NCBI GenBank assembly: GCA_902781515.1
Contig: CACZJU010000001.1
Coordinates: 124,001-188,000 of the forward strand
Source of the DNA: an uncultured Bacteroidales bacterium
GTDB taxonomy: Bacteria > Bacteroidota > Bacteroidia > Bacteroidales > Bacteroidaceae
Direction: 5' to 3'
Length of the DNA: 64,000 nt
The first letter of the stretch is position 1, and each line of letters starts with the position of its first letter. The translations under genes and the position numbers were made by a program. This document shows, one piece after another, positions 59,089-64,000 of the stretch. The notes beneath the pieces were generated by a model. It was not told the DNA's origin. It made no database searches and worked only from the letters and a program-made list of their open reading frames with translations.

Positions 59089-59096
59089 CAAAGTTA
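59089..59096 (-). promoter_or_regulatory. -7 element of the pectate lyase gene
   Basis: TAACTTTG on the minus strand, 9 bp before the chosen start codon. This leaves almost no leader. Confidence 0.6.
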
Positions 59097-59117
59097 CAAT
59101 TTATTATTAGAAAAACG

Positions 59118-59149
59118 TTTGTGTGTTCCGAAAAAATCATTTAACTTTG
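59118..59149 (+). promoter_or_regulatory. Promoter of the small secreted protein gene
   Basis: TTTG at 59118-59121 and TAACTTTG at 59142-59149 with a 20-bp spacer; it sets the start at 59176. Confidence 0.8.
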
Positions 59150-59175
59150 TCATTGGTATAGAAACTATAACGATT

Positions 59176-59748
59176 ATGAGAAAATTCATTTTAATAGGTA
59201 TGATGCTGGTGGCAATGAGTGCCGCAGCACAGACAAATTTAGCAGGACGAATATATTACCATCCGAATATCATGGCAGATGCAATAAACCAGTCGATGAA
59301 GGAAATTGAATCGAATCTGGACAAGGCAAAAGCCGAGGCTATAGCAAAGGCCGAGAAGGAGAAGGGACGTAAGCTAACTGCCGTTGAAATGGACGAATTG
59401 GAGAAGAAAATGGAGGAGGCGCAGCAGATGGTGGCGGCTATGAAGGATGGTCTGAAGACTGCTGTGACGGTGAAGTTCAAGGACGAGAAGAATGTAATTC
59501 TAAAGGCCGACGTGAAGATGGACGAGGCTGTGCTGAAGTCTGCTGGCATAGGTTGGGCTAAGCGTAAGCTGATGATGGCGGCTTCTGCAATGGCGCCTGC
59601 CGAGAGGGGAACATACGTTGTTATGGGTGACTTAGTGATAATGAACGACGGTCATGAGCTTGACACCCTGCGCCTGAGCGACAATGGTAAGTATCTCTCT
59701 GGTAAGTTGGACGAAAAAAAGAAGTTCAAGCTTACGAGAATACAGTGA
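59176..59748 (+). CDS. Small secreted hypothetical protein
   Basis: A 190-residue exported protein with a signal peptide ending AAAQ. Residues about 35-95 are strongly helical and charged (IESNLDKAKAEAIAKAEKEK, MDELEKKMEEAQQM) and probably form a coiled coil; the C-terminal part is strand-rich (GTYVVMGDLVIMNDG, LDTLRLSDNGKYLSG). No family is recognised. The promoter excludes longer starts. The dehydrogenase gene starts 35 bp later and may be co-transcribed. Confidence 0.75.
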   Translation: MRKFILIGMMLVAMSAAAQTNLAGRIYYHPNIMADAINQSMKEIESNLDKAKAEAIAKAEKEKGRKLTAVEMDELEKKMEEAQQMVAAMKDGLKTAVTVKFKDEKNVILKADVKMDEAVLKSAGIGWAKRKLMMAASAMAPAERGTYVVMGDLVIMNDGHELDTLRLSDNGKYLSGKLDEKKKFKLTRIQ

Positions 59749-59783
59749 GTGAGAAGTAAATTAATTCCTTAAAAATAAATAAC

Positions 59784-60938
59784 ATGGCAAACAGATTTAT
59801 CTTGAACGAAGTGTCATACTTCGGACCGGGTGCTCGTAAGGAACTGCCTGGAGTAGTTGCCCGACTGGGCTTTAAGAAAGCATTAGTGGTAACAGACAAA
59901 GGACTGATGAAGTTCGGAGTGGCAAAGATGGTGCTCGACGTGATGGACGAAGCCGGCATCAGCTACGAGGTTTTTGACGATGTAAAGCCCAACCCCACGG
60001 TTACAAACGTTAAGAATGGTATCGAAGCCTGCAAAAAGGCCGGTGCTGACTTTATCGTTGCCATCGGTGGTGGTTCTTCGATGGACACAGCCAAGGGCAT
60101 AGGTATCGTTGTCAACAATCCTGAGTTCTCTGACATCGTATCTTTGGAGGGTGTGGCAGACACAAAGAAGAAGTCGTTGCCTATCATTGCTTTGCCCACA
60201 ACAGCAGGTACGGCTGCCGAGACCACTATCAATTACGTCATCATCGACGAAAAGCGTCAGGCAAAGATGGTATGTGTTGACCCCAACGATATTCCATGTG
60301 TTGCTATCATCGATGCTGAACTGATGTACTCCCTGCCCAAGACACTGACGGCAGCAACGGGTATGGATGCTATGACACATGCCATAGAGGGACTTATCAC
60401 CAAGGCTGCATGGGAACTCAGCGATATGTTCGAGGTGAAGGCCATTGAGATGATATACAAGTATCTGCCCATTGCTGTTGACGAGCCCACGAATCCCAAG
60501 GGGCGCGACGGAATGGCTGTGGCTCAGTATGTAGCCGGTATGGCATTCTCGAATGTAGGTCTGGGTGTCGATCATGGAATGGCTCACCCCTTGAGCGCAC
60601 TGTTCGACGTGCCTCATGGTGTCGCTTGCGCTATGCTGCTGCCTACAGTCATGCGCTTCAATATGCCTGCAGCTATTGAAAAGTATGTGGACGTTGCCAA
60701 AGCTTGTGGAGTATATAAGGCCGGAATGACAACGGAACAGGCTGCCGAAGCTGCTTGTAAGGCTATTGAGGATCTGAGCGCTCGCGTCGGTACCAACAAG
60801 CGACTGACAGAACTGGGCATTACGGAGAAGGACATCGATGCTCTGGCCGACCAGGCTATTGCCGATGTATGTACACCTGGCAATCCACGTGAAGTTACTC
60901 GCGACGATATTGTAAGCCTCTATCGCTCAATCCTGTAA
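59784..60938 (+). CDS. fucO: Iron-dependent alcohol dehydrogenase, lactaldehyde reductase type
   Basis: A 384-residue group III alcohol dehydrogenase. GGGSSMDTAKGIG binds NAD(H). GMDAMTHAIEG and HGMAHPLSALFDVPHG carry the iron-binding Asp/His set. The opening MANRFILNEVSYFGPGA is close to FucO, which reduces lactaldehyde to propanediol in fucose and rhamnose breakdown. Other substrates cannot be excluded. Confidence 0.88.
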   Translation: MANRFILNEVSYFGPGARKELPGVVARLGFKKALVVTDKGLMKFGVAKMVLDVMDEAGISYEVFDDVKPNPTVTNVKNGIEACKKAGADFIVAIGGGSSMDTAKGIGIVVNNPEFSDIVSLEGVADTKKKSLPIIALPTTAGTAAETTINYVIIDEKRQAKMVCVDPNDIPCVAIIDAELMYSLPKTLTAATGMDAMTHAIEGLITKAAWELSDMFEVKAIEMIYKYLPIAVDEPTNPKGRDGMAVAQYVAGMAFSNVGLGVDHGMAHPLSALFDVPHGVACAMLLPTVMRFNMPAAIEKYVDVAKACGVYKAGMTTEQAAEAACKAIEDLSARVGTNKRLTELGITEKDIDALADQAIADVCTPGNPREVTRDDIVSLYRSIL

Positions 60939-60952
60939 ACGGATATTCATAT

Positions 60953-60993
60953 AAAAATCGCCCCCTGCCTTAAGTGGTCAAGGGGCGATTTTT
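60953..60993. terminator. Bidirectional terminator between the dehydrogenase gene and the 61009 gene
   Basis: AAAAATCGCCCC (60953-60964) pairs with GGGGCGATTTTT (60982-60993), giving A/T tracts on both sides of the stem for convergent genes. Confidence 0.88.
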
Positions 60994-61008
60994 ATGTTTG
61001 CGTGTTGT

Positions 61009-61782
61009 TTACTTCTTTATAATCTTTTTGCCGTTCTGAATCATAATGCCGCGCTTTTCTGTGCTGACTTTGCGACCGTTGAGGTCGTAGAGTGAATTCT
61101 CAGCCTTTACGCTTTCAATTCCTTTGATTCCGGTAACATCGTTCAGACTCTTAATGTGGCAGATGTTGATGTCTGTGGCGTTGGCTGCCTGTGTTTCCCA
61201 GTTGAAACCACAACGAGTGGGCAGGAAAGCCTTGTCCATATCGGTGCGAACGAGTATGCTCTCCAGGATAGCCTTGTCCTGCTTGGCAGGAATACCATAG
61301 CGGCCGCTCTCGCGAACTGCTTCCCAACTGCTGCCGAAAGAAACAATGTTGCCATTGCTGTCGCTCATGCGTACTGTAGTCAGACGGTCGTTAATGTCTG
61401 TTGCCTCAGTGTTCTTGAAACGCAGATACTGACTCTTGGGTGAGAAAATCAGATATGGCACACCGGCCTTGATGCCCTCGTTTGTGCAGTCGATGAAGTA
61501 AAGGTTCAGGGTGCTGCCCTCCTGACCGATGGCAACCATTTCTTCCAGACGAGCCCCGTTTGCAACTTTCTGCAACTGTTCGTTGCTTACCGACATAGGT
61601 AGGCACAAGGTGTTGTAGCCGGCAAAGAGATAGCGATAGAGCTGTACGGGCTGTTCAGTGTTGCATAACTTCTCTGTGTTCAGCGTTTCGTTGCTTGCAT
61701 AGAGATTCTTCACGCTGGTCTGTGCAGAAGCGGGTGCACATAATGTGGCGATGGCCATCAATGAAAGTAAAAATCTTTTCAT
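61009..61782 (-). CDS. Secreted protein with sorting-type C-terminus
   Basis: A 257-residue exported protein with a signal peptide ending ASAQ. The body aligns by eye with the C-terminal module of the giant protein at 16366-21528: YRYLFAGYNTLCLPM against FFNRTLKAGYSTIALPF, and NLYFIDCTNEGIKAGVPYLI against TLYFQKVADGAIEANKPYVL. The tail LYDLNGRKVSTEKRGIMIQN with KKIIKK at the end is the short conserved tail of many Prevotella secreted proteins, possibly a type IX signal. The function is unknown. Confidence 0.75.
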   Translation of the reverse strand: MKRFLLSLMAIATLCAPASAQTSVKNLYASNETLNTEKLCNTEQPVQLYRYLFAGYNTLCLPMSVSNEQLQKVANGARLEEMVAIGQEGSTLNLYFIDCTNEGIKAGVPYLIFSPKSQYLRFKNTEATDINDRLTTVRMSDSNGNIVSFGSSWEAVRESGRYGIPAKQDKAILESILVRTDMDKAFLPTRCGFNWETQAANATDINICHIKSLNDVTGIKGIESVKAENSLYDLNGRKVSTEKRGIMIQNGKKIIKK

Positions 61783-61905
61783 ATCAGTTGTGTTTTAAGG
61801 TTATTCTGTTGCAATATTAAGAAAATTATCAATAAGTTGTATCATCGTTGCTTATTTATTTGCGCATTTTCTCCTTCTTAAAGTGCTTTTTTCGATAATA
61901 ATCCT

Positions 61906-61913
61906 TATATTTG
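61906..61913 (+). promoter_or_regulatory. -7 element of the AspT-family transporter gene
   Basis: TATATTTG matches TAnnTTTG 32 bp before the ATG at 61946; it lies inside the longer possible frame. Confidence 0.65.
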
Positions 61914-61945
61914 CACGATATTTAATAAATAAATTAAGGAAAAGT

Positions 61946-63649
61946 ATGGATTGGTTAATTAATCTCTTTACCGACCCGGATTCCATTGCACACATCGTGT
62001 TGTTGTATGCTTTGGTGATATCTGTTGGTATCGCTTTTGGGCGAATCAAGTTTTTCGGTATTTCGTTGGGTGTGACCTTCGTGCTCTTTGCTGGTATTCT
62101 GGCAGGACATCTGGGATTGACAGGTACGACGAACGTGCTGACGTACATTCAGGACTTCGGTCTCATACTATTCGTCTATTGCATAGGTCTGCAGGTGGGA
62201 CCGGGTTTCTTCGAGAGTTTGCGCGATGCAGGTGTCAAGATGAACCTGATGGCAGTGTCCATTATCCTGTTGAATGTGGCTTGCTGCATAGGTTTGTTCT
62301 TCCTCGTATTCTACAAGGGAGGTCCTATCGTTGGCGATACTGCCAAGGAACTGGCCATGATGGTTGGTGTCCTTTGCGGAGCCATTACCAATACACCAGG
62401 ACTTGGTGCTGCCAATGAGGCTTGTGCTTCGGTATTTGGAGCTGACGCGCCTCCCATTGCCAACGGCTATGCATGTGCCTATCCCCTTGGTGTAGTGGGT
62501 ATTATCCTTGCCACTATTGCCATCCGCTTCATCTGCAATGTGAAGTTGAAGAAGGAAGAGGAACAACTGGAGCAGGAGCGTGCTGAGAATCCTCATGCCA
62601 AGCCTCACAAAATGACGCTGGAGGTTATGAACCGTGCTCTTGACAACCGTACATTGTTGCAGGTGAGTCAGTTCTTGGGCCGCGACTTTGTGGTATCTCG
62701 CATTCTTCACGAGGGACACGTATCCATTCCTAATCGCGATACTATTCTGCATACCGGTGACAAGATGTTCATCGTTTGTGCCGAAGAGGCTGCTGAGGCT
62801 ATTACGGCTTTCATCGGTGAACCTTGTGAGGTGGAATGGGAAGAGCAGGATACTCCAATGGTAAGTAAGCACATTCTGGTGACACAGCCCAAGATGAATG
62901 GTAAGACATTCGGTTCGCTGCACTTCAGTTCTGTTTACGGTGTGAATGTAACACGTATCCGTCGTAATGGTATGAGCCTCTATGCTGACCGCAACTTGCG
63001 TATGCAGGTGGGCGACAAGATTGTTGTCGTTGGTCCGGAGGATGCTGTAGATCGCGTGGCAAATATGATGGGTAACTCTATGAAGAAACTCGACCATCCC
63101 AACCTTTCTACAATATTTGTCGGCATTATGGTTGGTATCATCTTCGGTATGATGCCTATTGCCATTCCTGGCATTCCTACTCCTGTGAAACTTGGTCTTG
63201 CCGGCGGCCCACTTATCGTAGCATTGCTTGTTGGACGCTTCGGCTATCGTGCACATTTGGTTGCATATACTACCACGAGTGCTAACCTTATGCTTCGCGA
63301 GATAGGTCTTGTGCTGTTCCTTGCGAGTGTCGGCATTAAGGCTGGAGCCTCGTTCTGGGATACTGTGGTAGCTGGTGACGGTCTGACATATGTTTGGTGT
63401 GGTTTCCTTATAACTGTTATTCCTATACTTATTGTTGGCACCGTAGCTCGTCTGCGCTATAAATTGAACTACTTCACGCTGATGGGTCTCATCGCAGGTT
63501 CAAACACCGATCCCCCAGCATTGGCATACGCTAACCAGACAGCAAGTAACGATGCTCCAGCGGTGGGTTACTCAACGGTATATCCTTTGAGTATGTTCTT
63601 GCGCATCCTCACTGCACAACTCATCATCCTATTGCTATGCGCAGCCTAG
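61946..63649 (+). CDS. AspT/YidE-family transporter with RCK_C domains
   Basis: A 567-residue inner-membrane protein. Two blocks of five to six membrane helices (residues about 10-195 and about 385-567) flank a cytosolic region with two TrkA-C/RCK_C domains ([21 protein letters not shown] and [20 protein letters not shown]). [12 protein letters not shown] and [13 protein letters not shown] are the paired signature motifs of the aspartate-alanine exchanger family. The substrate is not known for this subgroup. The ATG at 61946 follows the promoter. Confidence 0.88.
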   Translation: MDWLINLFTDPDSIAHIVLLYALVISVGIAFGRIKFFGISLGVTFVLFAGILAGHLGLTGTTNVLTYIQDFGLILFVYCIGLQVGPGFFESLRDAGVKMNLMAVSIILLNVACCIGLFFLVFYKGGPIVGDTAKELAMMVGVLCGAITNTPGLGAANEACASVFGADAPPIANGYACAYPLGVVGIILATIAIRFICNVKLKKEEEQLEQERAENPHAKPHKMTLEVMNRALDNRTLLQVSQFLGRDFVVSRILHEGHVSIPNRDTILHTGDKMFIVCAEEAAEAITAFIGEPCEVEWEEQDTPMVSKHILVTQPKMNGKTFGSLHFSSVYGVNVTRIRRNGMSLYADRNLRMQVGDKIVVVGPEDAVDRVANMMGNSMKKLDHPNLSTIFVGIMVGIIFGMMPIAIPGIPTPVKLGLAGGPLIVALLVGRFGYRAHLVAYTTTSANLMLREIGLVLFLASVGIKAGASFWDTVVAGDGLTYVWCGFLITVIPILIVGTVARLRYKLNYFTLMGLIAGSNTDPPALAYANQTASNDAPAVGYSTVYPLSMFLRILTAQLIILLLCAA

Positions 63650-63650
63650 T

Positions 63651-63691
63651 AAATTGATAATGGATAATTGAAAATTGATAATGGATAATTA
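63651..63691. repeat. 7-bp array AATTGAT/AATGGAT, six units
   Basis: AATTG, AATGG or AATTA start at 63652, 63659, 63666, 63673, 63680 and 63687. The array begins right after the transporter stop and ends 8 bp before the next ATG. Confidence 0.85.
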
Positions 63692-63698
63692 AATAAAG

Positions 63699-64000
63699 AT
63701 GAAAAGACTGTTTTTAATATTGTTGGCACTTGTTGGCGTAGCGCCATTGTCAATTATCAATTGTCAATTGTCAATTGGTGTAGTAGCCTTCGCTCAAAAC
63801 GAAGAATACTACACATCTGTTGAGGGCCTGAAGAAGGCGGAGCTGAAGGCTGTTCTGCATGATTTGATACAGCCCAGTCTCGTCCTGAAATATGGAGGTA
63901 AAGGCGAGGGTTACACTTGGGCAGGATTCTATGCTGCCGACTGGATGGAGGACGGATATGTTCGTGACCGTTATAGCAACGAGCAACGCCGTTTCAACGA
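63699..64000 (+). CDS. Secreted endonuclease I (EndA/NucM type), 5' part
   Basis: The first 100 codons; the rest is outside the window. EEYYTSVEGLKKAELKAVLHDLI is the opening of the endonuclease I family, and YAADWMEDGYVRDRYSNEQRRFN leads toward the catalytic His motif that is not reached. The signal peptide runs MKRLFLILLALVGVAPLSI onward and ends AFAQ. Residues about 16-27 ([12 protein letters not shown]) are encoded by a 7-bp array (63744-63777). Such enzymes degrade external DNA for nutrients or biofilm escape. Confidence 0.75.
   Translation, partial: MKRLFLILLALVGVAPLSIINCQLSIGVVAFAQNEEYYTSVEGLKKAELKAVLHDLIQPSLVLKYGGKGEGYTWAGFYAADWMEDGYVRDRYSNEQRRFN
63744..63777. repeat. 7-bp array inside the endonuclease I signal peptide
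   Basis: CAATT starts at 63751, 63758, 63765 and 63772, with CCATT at 63744. It is the same word as the array at 40925-40959. As 7 is not a multiple of 3, gain or loss of a unit would change the frame. Confidence 0.82.

Noticed and set aside
59883-60617. 244-codon minus-strand frame in the dehydrogenase gene
   Set aside because: It is antisense to conserved NAD- and iron-binding motifs and has no domain of its own.
62168-63256. 362-codon minus-strand frame inside the transporter gene
   Set aside because: The plus-strand frame has clear membrane and RCK_C motifs; the opposite frame is rich in His, Cys and Thr with no recognisable domain.

Overview
The window is a chromosomal segment of a Bacteroidota bacterium, most likely a Prevotellaceae member. 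The grounds are: about fifteen TAnnTTTG-type -7 promoter elements, several with a TTTG -33 box about 20 bp upstream; few purine-rich ribosome binding sites; surface lipoproteins with acidic residues after the lipobox cysteine; DUF4493 and PCMD domains; a PorQ-type type IX secretion protein; an ExbB/ExbD/ExbD/TonB set; and PL10 and GH43 polysaccharide enzymes. These family calls rest on reading the translations; no database search was run.

Layout. 1-1701: the 3' end of mutL, then a monocistronic OmpA-type porin. 1926-21528: a same-strand, tightly coupled locus of twelve genes: ten small to medium surface lipoproteins (mostly DUF4493, one fimbrillin-like, two carrying PCMD domains; an eleventh lipobox protein lacks DUF4493), one beta-barrel protein and a 1720-residue secreted multi-domain protein. 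Every DUF4493 or fimbrillin-like lipoprotein has a Thr-Arg dipeptide with the Arg at residue 46-58, where type V pilins are proteolytically matured. This is my leading candidate for an undescribed surface-assembly system. 21759-27429: housekeeping genes trpS, tRNA-Val, purB, a pseudouridine synthase with a low-complexity extension, and asnS. 27923-31045: small accessory genes, comprising a membrane-anchored winged-helix regulator, a solo nucleotidyltransferase, a DUF2975/DUF2975/HTH cassette and an anchored hypothetical. 31303-38997: GH43, a thioredoxin-like protein, a TonB-type outer-membrane protein, a phosphopantetheinyl transferase, an AGE-family epimerase and a DUF1573 protein. 39009-42619: meaB, ispH, cmk, porQ. 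42812-48283: tonB, polyprenyl synthetase, tatD, tRNA-Ser and the exbB-orf-exbD-exbD operon. 48414-51350: Lrp/AsnC regulator, folA, thyA, rsmF. 51930-57565: an A/T-rich five-gene envelope operon (LPP20/NTF2-like protein, PEGA-like protein, lysozyme-like protein, L,D-transpeptidase, SpmA-SpmB fusion). 57619-64000: an acyltransferase remnant, PL10 pectate lyase, a small secreted protein, fucO-like dehydrogenase, a secreted protein with a sorting-type C-terminus, an AspT-family transporter and the start of a secreted endonuclease I.

A second theme is the intergenic DNA. It repeatedly carries short tandem arrays with a strict period of 7, 11 or 22-23 bp, whose core words differ between loci. One 7-bp array lies inside the signal-peptide codons of the endonuclease I gene, so slippage there would shift the frame. 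Separately, G/C-rich palindromic elements appear to sit in frame inside the phosphopantetheinyl transferase gene and twice inside rsmF.
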